Assembly: GCF_024752305.1 (NCBI RefSeq)
Contig: NZ_JANTHX010000004.1
Coordinates: 473,549-537,548, forward strand
Origin: Protaetiibacter mangrovi
GTDB lineage: Bacteria; Actinomycetota; Actinomycetes; Actinomycetales; Microbacteriaceae
Direction of reading: 5' to 3'
DNA length: 64,000 nucleotides
Shown: positions 44,232 through 53,003 of the stretch, in pieces
How the letters are laid out: each line of letters starts with the position of its first letter
Numbering within the stretch: position 1 is the stretch's first letter
The notes under the pieces: generated by a model
What the model was told of the DNA's origin: nothing
What the model saw: only the letters and a program-made list of their open reading frames with translations
Databases searched by the model: none
Made by a program: the position numbers and the translations under genes

Positions 44232-45866
44232 ATGCGCACCCGACTCGGCGCGGCCGCGGGCCTCGCCGCGATCGCCCTCCTGCTGTCCGGCTGCACCGCA
44301 TCCGGGTCGGGCCTCGACGGCGAGCCGGTCGAGGTCGACTTCGCCCTGCCGGACGCCGGTTCGCTCACCTCCCTCGGCGACGCCGGCTGGAGCTCCGGCG
44401 TGATGTTCGCCGTCGACGAGCTGATCGGGATGCTCCCCGAGCTGGCACCGCTGAGAGACGAGATCGCGGCCGACGACGCGGCGTTCGGCCAGTCGGTCGT
44501 GGAGAGCTTCGGGCTCGACGGTTCGGGGCTCGCCCAGAGCCTCGCCGGCGGAGGCCAGAGCCGGCCCGTGCGGGCGATCAGCGACGGGCAGGTGCTCGGC
44601 AACGTGCTGGTCGGAGGGTTCGCACCGGATGTCGTGAGCGCCGCGATGGACCAGGTCGACGAGGGCCAGCTGGGCGACCAGGACTCCGTCAGCGAGAACG
44701 GGCAGACGGTGACCCGCGACGAGGACGGCGACGTGAGCGTCGTGCTCGAGCGCGAATCCCAGGCGGGCGGCTCGGGGGGAACCGCCCATGCTGCCGAGAG
44801 CGTCCGCTACGACGGCACCTTCTGCCCCGGACCCGACGGCAGGTTCGACGCCATCGTGCAGACCTCGCGGAACGCCACCGGAACGGGTTCCGCGGGCGGG
44901 GCGAGCTACCAGCAGGACGTGCGCGTGGAGGCGGTCGGCGTGCTCGGCGAGGACGCCGCCCCCGAGAGCATGGACGTCACCGTCAGCCAGCGCACCACCC
45001 GCACCGACGCCGCAGGCTCCACCACCGCCGTCGCCACCGCCCAGCATGCGGACTGGGCCAGCTGGGGCGGGGGATCCGGACTCGCCCCCGGCGGCAACGC
45101 ACCCCGCAAGACGGAGGACTCGATCGGCTCGTCGGAGGACGTCGCCCAGCTCGTCACCGACGGCCAGTCGCAGGGCGACGCGATCGCGCTCGGGCTCGTC
45201 AGCAACCTGATGCGGACGTGGTCCGACGGCGGCTGCGTGCGGATCGACACCGACGCCCCCGCGCGGGTGCAGCCGAAGAGCACGACCGACTTCACCATCC
45301 GGGTGCTGCGCAAGGTGACGGACACCGAGGTGACCGGACCGCTGCACCTGACCCTCGCGGGTGAGCACGACGTCGACCCGAAGGAGAGCGTGTCGACCGG
45401 CGGGTTCCACTACACCGCGGAAAAGCAGGGCACGACGGGCGAGCTCACGATCGTGGCGACGTCGCGGCAGGGCGGCGCCAAGCTCACCCACACCTTCACG
45501 ACGCAAGCCGTCTACCGGGTGACGGGCGGATGGACCGGATTCGCCGTCGACACCACCATCTGCGGGGCGGACGTCTTCTCGACGCCGGCGTGGGGCCTCC
45601 AGCTCGCCGCCGGGGGCGGCGGCTACGCCTTCAGCGGCTCGACGATCGGGATGTCGTACGACGGGGGCGACGGCCACATCCTGGGTCTGCAGGGCAGCTG
45701 GACGCTCGCCGTCGACGAGGACGGCGCCCCGAGCGGCATCGACGCCCAGGTGAGCGGCATGGAGGCGACGGGCGCGGGCACCACGCATCCGAACGTCACC
45801 CCGATCGTCATGCAGTCCATCCACTTCGACATCACGCCGAGCGATGACGCCTCGGCGTGCGGATGA
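44232..45866 (+). CDS. Secreted lipoprotein, function unknown
   Basis: 544 residues. Signal MRTRLGAAAGLAAIALLLSGC with lipobox LLSGC. The mature chain has an Asp/Ser/Gly-rich first half and, around 350-430, a beta-rich region (DFTIRVLRKVTDTEVTGPLHLTLAG...) that resembles an Ig-like module. Four Cys in the mature part may form disulfides. No enzyme motif. The -10 TAGCGT (44220-44225) is 6 nt before the ATG: leaderless. Its stop is 11 bp before the next lipoprotein start, so the two are likely made together. Confidence 0.72.
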   Translation: MRTRLGAAAGLAAIALLLSGCTASGSGLDGEPVEVDFALPDAGSLTSLGDAGWSSGVMFAVDELIGMLPELAPLRDEIAADDAAFGQSVVESFGLDGSGLAQSLAGGGQSRPVRAISDGQVLGNVLVGGFAPDVVSAAMDQVDEGQLGDQDSVSENGQTVTRDEDGDVSVVLERESQAGGSGGTAHAAESVRYDGTFCPGPDGRFDAIVQTSRNATGTGSAGGASYQQDVRVEAVGVLGEDAAPESMDVTVSQRTTRTDAAGSTTAVATAQHADWASWGGGSGLAPGGNAPRKTEDSIGSSEDVAQLVTDGQSQGDAIALGLVSNLMRTWSDGGCVRIDTDAPARVQPKSTTDFTIRVLRKVTDTEVTGPLHLTLAGEHDVDPKESVSTGGFHYTAEKQGTTGELTIVATSRQGGAKLTHTFTTQAVYRVTGGWTGFAVDTTICGADVFSTPAWGLQLAAGGGGYAFSGSTIGMSYDGGDGHILGLQGSWTLAVDEDGAPSGIDAQVSGMEATGAGTTHPNVTPIVMQSIHFDITPSDDASACG

Positions 45867-45877
45867 CGGGAGTCACC

Positions 45878-46543
45878 ATGAGACGTCTGTTCGCGCTCGC
45901 GGCGCTCGCCGCCGCCACCCTCGCGCTCACCGGATGCGGCATCGTCGCCCCGGAACCGCATCCGACGACGACAGGGCTCGCGATCGGCGGCGACGGTCAG
46001 GTCGACGGCGCGGACGACGGAGGCGACGGAGGCGACGGCGGCGACCCGTTCCCGCCCGAAATCCCGACGACGCTCGACGGCTGGACCGCGCGATACCAGA
46101 ACCTGCCGTGGCTGGCCGACGACCTCGACAACGACGACTTCTTCATCACGGGCACCGTCGACGGCCACTCGGTGATGGGCTTCCTCTGCGGCTACGACGG
46201 CGAACCGCAGGGCTGGGCGCTCGGCACCGACGGCACCTACGTCGAGGTGGAGTTCCAGAGCGACGTCGACATCGACCTCACCGCGATGCGCGCGGAGCCG
46301 TACATCACGCTGCAGGCCATCGGCGGCTACGCGATCCCGGCCGAGGCGCAGGGCAGCCACGAGGTCGTCCCCGCGCTCGCCACGAACGAGGTGGACTCCG
46401 ATCCCACCCACGATGTGCGCTCGACCCCGACGAACGCATCGGTGACGTTCGAGTTCCTCGGGGTTCCGACACCCGATCCCGATGCCTGCGACCGGGAGAG
46501 CTCGAGTCTGCAGGGCTGGGTGTACGCCGAGTTCGGCTACTGA
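45878..46543 (+). CDS. Small secreted lipoprotein, function unknown
   Basis: 221 residues: MRRLFALAALAAATLALTGC, a clean lipobox (LTGC), then an Asp/Gly-rich linker (DGADDGGDGGDGGDP) and a compact domain with Cys in FLCGYDGE and a late Cys (DACDRE). I recognise no family. The ATG at 45878 is chosen for CGGGAG 5 nt upstream and the signal peptide; an earlier ATG overlaps the previous stop. It is second in a likely two-lipoprotein operon. Confidence 0.7.
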   Translation: MRRLFALAALAAATLALTGCGIVAPEPHPTTTGLAIGGDGQVDGADDGGDGGDGGDPFPPEIPTTLDGWTARYQNLPWLADDLDNDDFFITGTVDGHSVMGFLCGYDGEPQGWALGTDGTYVEVEFQSDVDIDLTAMRAEPYITLQAIGGYAIPAEAQGSHEVVPALATNEVDSDPTHDVRSTPTNASVTFEFLGVPTPDPDACDRESSSLQGWVYAEFGY

Positions 46544-46555
46544 TCTCTATCCGTT

Positions 46556-46585
46556 TTGACAATCATTATCAATAACGACTAGCGT
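46556..46585 (+). promoter_or_regulatory. Zur-type box and leaderless promoter of the zinc-binding protein gene
   Basis: Near-palindrome TTGACAATCATTATCAA (46556-46572), close to actinobacterial Zur operators (TGA-AATNATT-TCA type). Its first six bases are also the -35 TTGACA; after an 18-bp spacer comes -10 TAGCGT (46580-46585), 6 nt before the GTG. Zinc-bound Zur would block the promoter. Confidence 0.75.
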
Positions 46586-46591
46586 CGTGGC

Positions 46592-47557
46592 GTGCCCCGC
46601 CTTCGACCGCTCGCCCCCGTCGCCCTCCTCACCGCCGCCGCGCTCGCCCTCGGGGGGTGCACCGCGGATGATGCGACGGTCGGAGCGGACGGCATCCGCA
46701 TCGTCGCGTCGACGAACGTCTACGGCGACATCGCCGCCACGATCGCGGGCGACGGCGCCTCGGTGACGTCGATCATCCACGACGCGGCGCAGGACCCGCA
46801 CGAGTACGAGGCCGACGGACGCGACGCCCTCGCGATCTCACGGGCCGACATCGTGATCGTCAACGGCGGCGGCTACGACGACTTCATGACCGCGCTCCTC
46901 GACGCCCACGCCTCGGACGCGGTCACCGTCATCGACGTCGCGCAGCTCTCGGGGCTCGACCCCGAGGCGGAGCTGCACGACCACGGCGACGAGGGCGACG
47001 AGCATGACGACGAGGGCGTCGCGCACGACCACGGCGCCTTCAACGAGCACGTCTGGTACCACTTCGGCACCATGGCGACCGTCGGCTACGAGCTCGCGGA
47101 GAGCCTCGCCGGACGGGACCCCGCGCGCGCATCGGCGTTCGCGGATCGCGCCACGACCTTCTCGAACGGAATCGACGCGCTGCAGGCGCGTGCCGGCGAG
47201 CTGGCGGCGCGCAGCGGCGGGGCGCAGGTGGCGATCACCGAACCGGTGCCCCTCTACCTGCTCGAGGCCGCCGGCCTCGTGAACGCGACGCCCGAGGCCT
47301 TCAGCGAGGCGGTCGAGGAGGGGACCGATGCCCCCGCGCTCGTGGTGCAGCAGATGGTCGCGCTCGTGAGCGACGGCTCGGTCGCCCTGCTCGCCTACAA
47401 CGAGCAGACCGTCGGCCCCCAGACCGAGGTCGTGCTCACCGCGGCGCAGGAGGCGGGCACGCCGGTGGTCTCGTTCAGCGAACTGCTGCCCGCCGGCGCG
47501 CACTACCTCGACTGGATGGCCGCGAACCTCGACGCCGTCGACGAGGCGTTGGCCTAG
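46592..47557 (+). CDS. znuA: ZnuA-like zinc-binding lipoprotein of an ABC importer
   Basis: 321 residues from GTG. Lipobox LGGC near 22. Cluster A-1 SBP fold: VASTNVYGDIAATIAGD, DPHEYEADGRD (metal His), a His/Asp/Glu-rich loop (DHGDEGDEHDDEGVAHDHG, about 131-149), HVWYHFGTMATVG (second His) and YNEQT near the end. The His-rich loop fits zinc rather than manganese. No permease or ATPase genes follow, so the importer partners are elsewhere. Expression is probably repressed by Zur when zinc is plentiful. Its TAG stop shares a CTAG palindrome with the convergent gene's TAG. Confidence 0.9.
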   Translation: MPRLRPLAPVALLTAAALALGGCTADDATVGADGIRIVASTNVYGDIAATIAGDGASVTSIIHDAAQDPHEYEADGRDALAISRADIVIVNGGGYDDFMTALLDAHASDAVTVIDVAQLSGLDPEAELHDHGDEGDEHDDEGVAHDHGAFNEHVWYHFGTMATVGYELAESLAGRDPARASAFADRATTFSNGIDALQARAGELAARSGGAQVAITEPVPLYLLEAAGLVNATPEAFSEAVEEGTDAPALVVQQMVALVSDGSVALLAYNEQTVGPQTEVVLTAAQEAGTPVVSFSELLPAGAHYLDWMAANLDAVDEALA

Positions 47558-48267
47558 CGACCCCAGGCGGAGGCGGGGGCGACGACGACGGGCACCGCGT
47601 TGTAGTGCCAGTGCGAGCCGTTCGCGTAGTGGCCGGACGCCCAGTTCGACGCCCAGATCGCGGACTCGACCGACGCGGAGTCGACGCTCGCCTGGAAGGC
47701 GGCGACGATGCCGGCGTAGCTCTTGTGGGTCAGCAGCGCATCCGCGGCGTTGTGCGCCGCCGCCACCAGTGTGGTGTTGCTGCCGGTGCCGCCCGGGCCG
47801 TAGCTCGCGCCCCAACCGTTGTTGAGCGGGTTGTTCCGGTTCCACCACGAGTCGGTGTAGTTCTCCTGGCGCATCCAGCGCACGATGACCGTCACGTTGG
47901 AATCGCTCACCGGGAATCCGGCGTACAGCAGCACGAGCTTCGCCCAGTCGTAGTTGGTGCCTCCCGCGATGAAGGTCTCCTCGCCGTCGGTCGCGTCGTA
48001 GCTGTCGCGGGCGACGGCGCCGCTCGACTCCAGGTGCTCGGCGGTCGCGGCGGTCGAGACGTCGACGTCCTGCGCGTTGTCGTCGGCGTAGGCGGCGAGC
48101 AGGGCGGCCTCGGTGGGCGGCCCCGGAGGGGCGAGCGCGAACGCGGCGGTCAGACCGAACGACACCGCGATGGCTCCCGCCGCCAGCGTCCCCCGGGTGC
48201 GACGGCTCGCGCGGGAGGCGTCGAGCCGCTCGCGGAGTGTGCGGTAGATCGGGGGGAGCTGCGTCAT
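47554..48267 (-). CDS. Secreted lysozyme-like/wall-associated protein
   Basis: 237 residues. Hydrophobic segment about 26-46 (signal or anchor), a linker with ARDSYDATDGEE, then a domain with RWMRQENYTDSWWNRNNPLNNGWG and AAHNAADALL, which resembles the glucosaminidase/lysozyme-like modules of tail-lysin and gamete-type proteins. Catalytic identity is tentative: a Glu lies in RQENY. The linker motif RDxYD is shared with the NlpC/P60 and CHAP proteins of this window. Convergent with the znuA-like gene, with interlocked stop codons. Confidence 0.65.
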   Translation of the reverse strand: MTQLPPIYRTLRERLDASRASRRTRGTLAAGAIAVSFGLTAAFALAPPGPPTEAALLAAYADDNAQDVDVSTAATAEHLESSGAVARDSYDATDGEETFIAGGTNYDWAKLVLLYAGFPVSDSNVTVIVRWMRQENYTDSWWNRNNPLNNGWGASYGPGGTGSNTTLVAAAHNAADALLTHKSYAGIVAAFQASVDSASVESAIWASNWASGHYANGSHWHYNAVPVVVAPASAWGR

Positions 48268-48366
48268 AGGCGTTCCGGCGTCGCTCGAACGGGGGGAGCG
48301 GCGCGCACTCCAGGGTATCAGCGCGGGTGTGAGCCGCCTGGGAGGAATCCTGGCGGCGACCGGGAC

Positions 48367-49197
48367 TCAGTCGGCGAGCACCGGATGCAGCTGGCGGCTC
48401 GCGAGGGCGAGCACCGCCTGGCGCGCCCCGGCCCCGAGCGCCTCGCCGACGCCGGCGCCCGCGAGGTGGGCGTCGAGGAATCCGGCGAAGAAGGCGTCAC
48501 CCGCGCCGTTGGTGTCGACCACGTCGGCCGGCACCGCGGGGGTCGCCCACCGGACGCCGTCGCCGTCGAGCGCGATCGCCCCCTCCGCACCCAGCGTGCA
48601 GACGGCGAGCCGCGGTCCCGCCGCGAGGCAGCGTGCGAGCAGTGCCCAGGGGTCGTCCGTGCGGTCGGCGTTCATGAACACCACCTCGGCGGACTCGAGG
48701 AAGGGCCGGTGGAACGCGCTCTCGCCGTCGTAGTCGTGCAGGTCGGTCCAGACCGGCACGCCGCGCTCGCGGGCCTCGGGCAGGAGGTCGACGGCGCGGG
48801 GCGCGAGGTCGAGCACCGCGAGGTCGGCGTCGTCGAGCGGGGAGGGGGTGCGGCCGAGCGGTTCGGGGGTCGCCAGGTAGAGCGAGAGCCGGGCACCGGC
48901 GGGGGTCATGAGGTTGAGGTGCTGCTCGCTGCGCGAGGCGGGCCGGGTCCGGACCGCGACCCCCGCGCGGGCGAGCGCCGCGCGGATGCGCCCCCCGGCC
49001 TCGTCGTCGCCGACGAGCGCGTCGAGCACCACCTCCCGCCCGAGCGCGTGCAGGTGCAGGGACTTGCCGGCCGAGGTCCCGCCGAGCGCGTCGAACCAGT
49101 CGCGCGCGAACTCCATGTGCGGCACGGGATCGGGCAGCGCGTCGAGCACCACCATGCGGTTCCAGCTCGCGGGTCCGACGACGACGATGCGCGTCAT
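48367..49197 (-). CDS. PfkB-family carbohydrate kinase
   Basis: 276 residues. Ribokinase fold: GGTSAGKSLHLHALG (about 39-53) and the anion-hole/catalytic motif DTNGAGDAFFAGFLDAH (about 228-244), with the base Asp in GAGD. It phosphorylates a sugar or nucleoside; the substrate is not predictable. The ATG overlaps the stop of the upstream hypothetical gene by 4 nt. It may serve the sugar operon that follows divergently at 49.8 kb, but that is inference. Confidence 0.88.
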   Translation of the reverse strand: MTRIVVVGPASWNRMVVLDALPDPVPHMEFARDWFDALGGTSAGKSLHLHALGREVVLDALVGDDEAGGRIRAALARAGVAVRTRPASRSEQHLNLMTPAGARLSLYLATPEPLGRTPSPLDDADLAVLDLAPRAVDLLPEARERGVPVWTDLHDYDGESAFHRPFLESAEVVFMNADRTDDPWALLARCLAAGPRLAVCTLGAEGAIALDGDGVRWATPAVPADVVDTNGAGDAFFAGFLDAHLAGAGVGEALGAGARQAVLALASRQLHPVLAD

Positions 49198-49691
49198 CGG
49201 GGCGGCTCCGCCGGATGCGGCGCGCGCAGGCTCCGTCCCCCGAGGAACTCGAGCAGCGCGGCGGCGGTGTCCTCGAGCACGGGGCCGCGCCCGAAACTCC
49301 AGTCGGCATCCGTCGCGCGCAGCGCATGCCCGGAGACGACCGCGCGGATCTCGGTCGGCGCCGTCGTCGCGCGGGCGAGGGCGACGGCCCCACCGGCGCG
49401 CTCCGGAACCGCGGGCGGGGCGCCGAGGCGGGTGCAGAGGTCGAGGTAGGCGTACACCGCCCGATCGAGTTCGGCGAGCTTCACGCGGCGCGGCCGGCCA
49501 TCGCGGCGCGGGGGAGCGGGGCGCAACGCCGCCTCGAACGCGGCGGCCGCCGCCTCGTCCGGATGCCGGGCGAGCGCCGCCGCGGCGGCCTCCCGCACGG
49601 CCGCGACGTCGCCCTCCCAGCCATCCGGCACGCCCGACTCGTCGACGCGCGGACGCCCGAAGAGGGGGAGCTCGCGCCACAGGTCCGACAT
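49194..49691 (-). CDS. Hypothetical protein upstream of the PfkB kinase
   Basis: 165 residues starting MSDLWRELPLFGRPRVDE. Soluble, Ala-rich; a middle segment RRVKLAELDRAVYAYLDLCTRLGAPP and an end segment AVVSGHALRATDADWSFG. I do not recognise the family. The stop overlaps the kinase ATG (ATGA), so the two are co-translated. Divergent from the LacI gene, with a palindromic operator between them. Confidence 0.62.
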   Translation of the reverse strand: MSDLWRELPLFGRPRVDESGVPDGWEGDVAAVREAAAAALARHPDEAAAAAFEAALRPAPPRRDGRPRRVKLAELDRAVYAYLDLCTRLGAPPAVPERAGGAVALARATTAPTEIRAVVSGHALRATDADWSFGRGPVLEDTAAALLEFLGGRSLRAPHPAEPPR

Positions 49692-49717
49692 GGTGCGCCC
49701 AGCATAGGCCGATCGCC

Positions 49718-49734
49718 GATGTGACTGTCACATC
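49718..49734. promoter_or_regulatory. LacI-type operator in the kinase/LacI divergent region
   Basis: GATGTGAC-T-GTCACATC, perfect 8-bp arms. The half-site ATGTGAC recurs, as ATGTGACCGG...CCGGTCACAT, at the sugar-operon promoter (50881-50909). Confidence 0.75.
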
Positions 49735-49809
49735 CGCGGCGACGGCTGTGTCATCATGGCCGGACGGCACCCGATCCCTGCGGTGCCGACGCACGCCCGA
49801 GGAAGTCAC

Positions 49810-50814
49810 GTGACGATCGATCCGGTCTCCGGCCGCCCGCCGAGCATCCGCGATGTCGCGCGGCTCGCGGGCGTGTCGCACCAGACGGTGTCGCGCGTGC
49901 TCAACAACCACCCGAGCATCCGCGACACGACCCGGCAGCGGGTGCTCGACGTCATGGCCGAGCTGCAGTACCGGCCGAACCGGGCCGCCCGGGCGCTCGC
50001 CTCGAGCCGCTCGCGCACCATCGGCATCCTCTCGGCGATGAGCACCGACTACGGGCCGGCCTCGATCATGGCGAGCGTCGAGGCGGCGGCGCGGGCCAAC
50101 GGCTACTGGGTGAGCATCGCCAACATCGACCCGAACGTCGAGGGCTCGATCTCGGACGCGCTCGACCAGCTGCGCGCCCAGGCGGTCGAGGCGATCGTCG
50201 TCGTCGCGCCGCAGAAGCGCGTGTTCGAGGCGCTCGCGAACCTCCCGTTCGAGGTGCCGTACGTGACCCTGCAGGCCGTCGGCGACGACGGTCACGCCCT
50301 GTTCTTCGACCAGTACGCGGGGGCGCGGCTCGCCACCCGTCACCTGCTCGAGCTCGGGCACCGCGCGATCTACCACCTCACCGGGCCGCAGAACTGGATC
50401 GAGGCCGACGCCCGCATGCAGGGATTCCTCGACGAGATGAACGCGTGGGATGCGCCCACGACCGCGCCGATCCTGGGGGACTGGACGGCGGACTTTGGCT
50501 ACTTCGCCGGCCAGGAGCTGCTGCGGGTGCGCGACTTCACGGCCGTGTTCGCCTCGAACGACCAGATGGCGCTCGGCCTGCTGCACGCCTTCCGCGACGG
50601 CGGCGTCGACGTGCCGGGCGAGGTGAGCGTCGTCGGGTTCGACGACATCCCGGAGGCGGCCCACTTCTGGCCGCCGCTCACGACCGTGCGCCAGGACTTC
50701 GCGGAGCTCGGGCGCCGCGCGGTCTCGTTCGTGCTCGGCGAGCTCGACACGGAGGCCCACACGATCGATCCGCGGCTCCTGGTGCGCGCGTCTACCGCCG
50801 CGCCCGCGCGCTGA
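49810..50814 (+). CDS. LacI-family transcriptional regulator
   Basis: 334 residues from GTG with AGGAAG upstream. HTH: PSIRDVARLAGVSHQTVSRVLNN (11-33), then the hinge RPNRAARALASSRS and a periplasmic-binding-like sensor (GILSAMSTDYGP, SNDQMALGLLHAF, VVGFDDIPEAAHFWPPLTTV). It sits just upstream of the chvE-mmsAB sugar operon and shares half-sites with its promoter, so it is probably a sugar-responsive repressor of that operon and of its own region. Confidence 0.93.
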   Translation: MTIDPVSGRPPSIRDVARLAGVSHQTVSRVLNNHPSIRDTTRQRVLDVMAELQYRPNRAARALASSRSRTIGILSAMSTDYGPASIMASVEAAARANGYWVSIANIDPNVEGSISDALDQLRAQAVEAIVVVAPQKRVFEALANLPFEVPYVTLQAVGDDGHALFFDQYAGARLATRHLLELGHRAIYHLTGPQNWIEADARMQGFLDEMNAWDAPTTAPILGDWTADFGYFAGQELLRVRDFTAVFASNDQMALGLLHAFRDGGVDVPGEVSVVGFDDIPEAAHFWPPLTTVRQDFAELGRRAVSFVLGELDTEAHTIDPRLLVRASTAAPAR

Positions 50815-50844
50815 TCGTCGTTATCCTCTCGAGACCTCGCCGAC

Positions 50845-50909
50845 TTGACACCGCTCGCCGCCCGGGGGTTAGAGTGCTCGATGTGACCGGTAACAGTGAC
50901 CGGTCACAT
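50845..50909 (+). promoter_or_regulatory. Promoter and operator of the sugar operon
   Basis: -35 TTGACA (50845-50850), a long 18-19 bp spacer, -10 TAGAGT (50870-50875); the predicted start falls on the operator ATGTGACCGG-N9-CCGGTCACAT (50881-50909). Inside, GTGACCGGTCAC (50896-50907) is a second perfect palindrome. A bound LacI-type dimer would block transcription. Confidence 0.75.
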
Positions 50910-50938
50910 TCAGGACGACGGAGTCGGGAGGCAGGACG

Positions 50939-51784
50939 GTGAACCGCTTCGAGCCGCGCATCGAGGTGGCTGTCGCGCGGGTCCGCGCCGACGTCGCCCG
51001 ACTGCACAAGCTGCTCGTGCGCGGCGGACTCTCCACCTGGACCAGCGGCGTCGTCTCGGGACGGGTGCCCGGCGCCGACCTCTTCGTGATCAAGCCGAGC
51101 GGTCTCGACCACTCCGAGCTCGCCCCCGACAACATGGTGCTCGTCGACCTCGACGGCCAGGTCGTCGAAGGCACCCCCGGCGCCGAGCTGCTGCCCTCCC
51201 GCGGGGCCGCGATCCACGCCGCCCTCTACCGCCACTCGCCCGAGATCGGCGGCATCGTGCACACCCACTCGCCCTACGCGACCGCGTTCGCGCTGCGGGG
51301 CGAGGCCGTGCCGGTGCTCTCGACCACCGTCGCCGACGAGTTCGGCGGACCGGTGCCCGTCGTGCCGTACTCGACCCCGGACGCCGACCTCGCGGCCGAC
51401 GTCGCCGCCACCCTCGACGCCCAGCCGAGCCGCGCCGTGCTGCTCGAGCGGCACGGCGCCTACACCGTGGGCGCCCGCGCCCGCGACGCCGTCCGAGCCG
51501 CCGTGCTGCTCGAAGACGCCGCCCGCGCCGTGCAGCTCGCCCGCGCCGGCGGTGCCGACATCCCCTCCCTCGACGCGCACGACGTCGAGGCGATCCGCGC
51601 ACGCCGGCTGAGCGCCGACGCCGCGCGCCGCGACGCCGAGCGCGTCGCCGAGCTCGCCACGGCGGGCTCCTATCCGACCTCCCGACCGGGGAACACCCGG
51701 CCTGGTGGCGAGACCGGTTCATGGACGACGCCGGACTCGAACGGTTCCACCCCCGACAATGACGTCCGCACCAGAACACAGTGA
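50939..51784 (+). CDS. Class II aldolase/L-ribulose-5-P 4-epimerase-like, frameshifted C-terminus
   Basis: 281 residues as read from the GTG at 50939 (GGGAGG upstream). The AraD/FucA fold is clear: SSGVVSGR-like start, metal-His pair in [15 protein letters not shown], and [18 protein letters not shown]. It should isomerise or cleave a sugar phosphate with a divalent metal. Up to about residue 246 (AGSYPT) the frame is normal. Then an 8-bp tandem copy, CCGACCTC at 51674-51681, throws the frame; removing it joins YPT to [11 protein letters not shown]...ERFHPRQ and a stop at 51762. The tail as read is out of frame. First gene of the sugar operon. Confidence 0.82.
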   Translation: MNRFEPRIEVAVARVRADVARLHKLLVRGGLSTWTSGVVSGRVPGADLFVIKPSGLDHSELAPDNMVLVDLDGQVVEGTPGAELLPSRGAAIHAALYRHSPEIGGIVHTHSPYATAFALRGEAVPVLSTTVADEFGGPVPVVPYSTPDADLAADVAATLDAQPSRAVLLERHGAYTVGARARDAVRAAVLLEDAARAVQLARAGGADIPSLDAHDVEAIRARRLSADAARRDAERVAELATAGSYPTSRPGNTRPGGETGSWTTPDSNGSTPDNDVRTRTQ

Positions 51785-51795
51785 AAGGAATGACC

Positions 51796-52917
51796 GTGAA
51801 GACGAAGAAGTTCGTTCTCGCCACGATCACGGCCGGCGCGATGCTCGCGCTTGCGGCCTGCTCGGGCACGGGTAACAGCGGCGACGGCGGCTCCGGCGAC
51901 GGCGGCCTCATCGGCGTCGCCATGCCGACCAAGAGCTCGGAGCGCTGGATCCAGGACGGCAACGCCGTCAAGGCCGCCCTCGAGGCCGAGGGCTACACCG
52001 TCGACCTGCAGTACGCAGAGGACGACATCCCCACCCAGGTCTCGCAGGTCGAGAACATGATCACCAAGGGCGCCGAGGCGCTGATCATCGCCTCGATCGA
52101 CGGCACCACCCTCACCGAGGTGCTGCAGACCGCCGCCGACGCCGACATCCCGGTGATCGCCTACGACCGTCTCATCAAGGGAACCGAGAACGTGGACTAC
52201 TACGCCACGTTCGACAACTTCCTCGTGGGCCAGCAGCAGGCGTGGACCGTGCTCAACGGCCTCGGACTGACCGAGCTCGACGGCACCCCGATCGACGGTG
52301 CGCCCGAGGGTCCGTTCAACATCGAGCTGTTCGCCGGCTCGCTCGACGACAACAACGCGTTCTTCTTCTTCAACGGAGCCATGGACGTGCTGCAGCCCTA
52401 CATCGACAACGGCACCCTCGTCGTCAAGTCGGGCCAGACCGCGATCGAGCAGGCCGCCACGCTGCGTTGGGACGGCGAGACCGCCCAGAGCCGCATGGAG
52501 GACCTCCTCACCGCGAACTACTCGGACGGCTCGAAGGTCGACGCGGTGCTGTCGCCCTACGACGGCATCTCGCGCGGCATCATCTCGGCCCTCACCGACG
52601 CCGGCTACACCGTCGGCGACGAGTGGCCGATCATCTCGGGCCAGGACGCCGAGGTCGACTCGGTCAAGGCGATCCTCTCGGGTGAGCAGTACGCGACCAT
52701 CTTCAAGGACACCCGCGAGCTCGCGAAGGTGGCGGCGGGCATGGCCCTCGCCCTCCTGAACGGCGAGGAGCCCGAGGTCAACGACACCACGACGTACGAC
52801 AACGACGTGAAGGTCGTGCCCTCGTACCTGCTCGCCCCGGTGCAGGTCGTGAAGGACAACGTCCAGGAAGCGCTCGTCGACACGGGCTACTGGACGGCCG
52901 AGGACCTGGGCCTCTAG
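51796..52917 (+). CDS. chvE: Multiple-monosaccharide ABC transporter substrate-binding lipoprotein
   Basis: 373 residues from GTG 51796, 6 nt after AAAGGA; earlier in-frame starts abut or precede that ribosome site. Lipobox ALAACS. ChvE-type periplasmic-binding fold: [43 protein letters not shown] and [14 protein letters not shown]. It captures a monosaccharide (xylose, arabinose, glucose or galactose-like) and delivers it to MmsAB. A strong hairpin after the stop should keep its mRNA more abundant than the downstream genes. Confidence 0.93.
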   Translation: MKTKKFVLATITAGAMLALAACSGTGNSGDGGSGDGGLIGVAMPTKSSERWIQDGNAVKAALEAEGYTVDLQYAEDDIPTQVSQVENMITKGAEALIIASIDGTTLTEVLQTAADADIPVIAYDRLIKGTENVDYYATFDNFLVGQQQAWTVLNGLGLTELDGTPIDGAPEGPFNIELFAGSLDDNNAFFFFNGAMDVLQPYIDNGTLVVKSGQTAIEQAATLRWDGETAQSRMEDLLTANYSDGSKVDAVLSPYDGISRGIISALTDAGYTVGDEWPIISGQDAEVDSVKAILSGEQYATIFKDTRELAKVAAGMALALLNGEEPEVNDTTTYDNDVKVVPSYLLAPVQVVKDNVQEALVDTGYWTAEDLGL

Positions 52918-52944
52918 GCCGGATCCGTTTCGGTCACCATGATG

Positions 52945-52970
52945 GTGGGGGAGGAGCGATCCTCCCCCAC
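52945..52970 (+). terminator. Intra-operon hairpin after chvE
   Basis: GTGGGGGAGGA-GCGA-TCCTCCCCCAC: 11-bp perfect stem with a GNRA loop, 27 bp after the chvE stop and 33 bp before mmsA. No T tract; it probably acts as a partial terminator or 3' stabiliser. Confidence 0.75.
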
Positions 52971-53003
52971 CTTCTCCGGAGTCAACGAGGAAAGTCGGCG
53001 AAC

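Noticed and set aside
48367..50760. 797-codon minus-strand open frame fusing the PfkB kinase with upstream sequence
   Set aside because: The kinase starts at 49197 with a 4-nt overlap with the preceding gene; the upstream part is opposite the LacI regulator and is Arg/Ala-rich noise.
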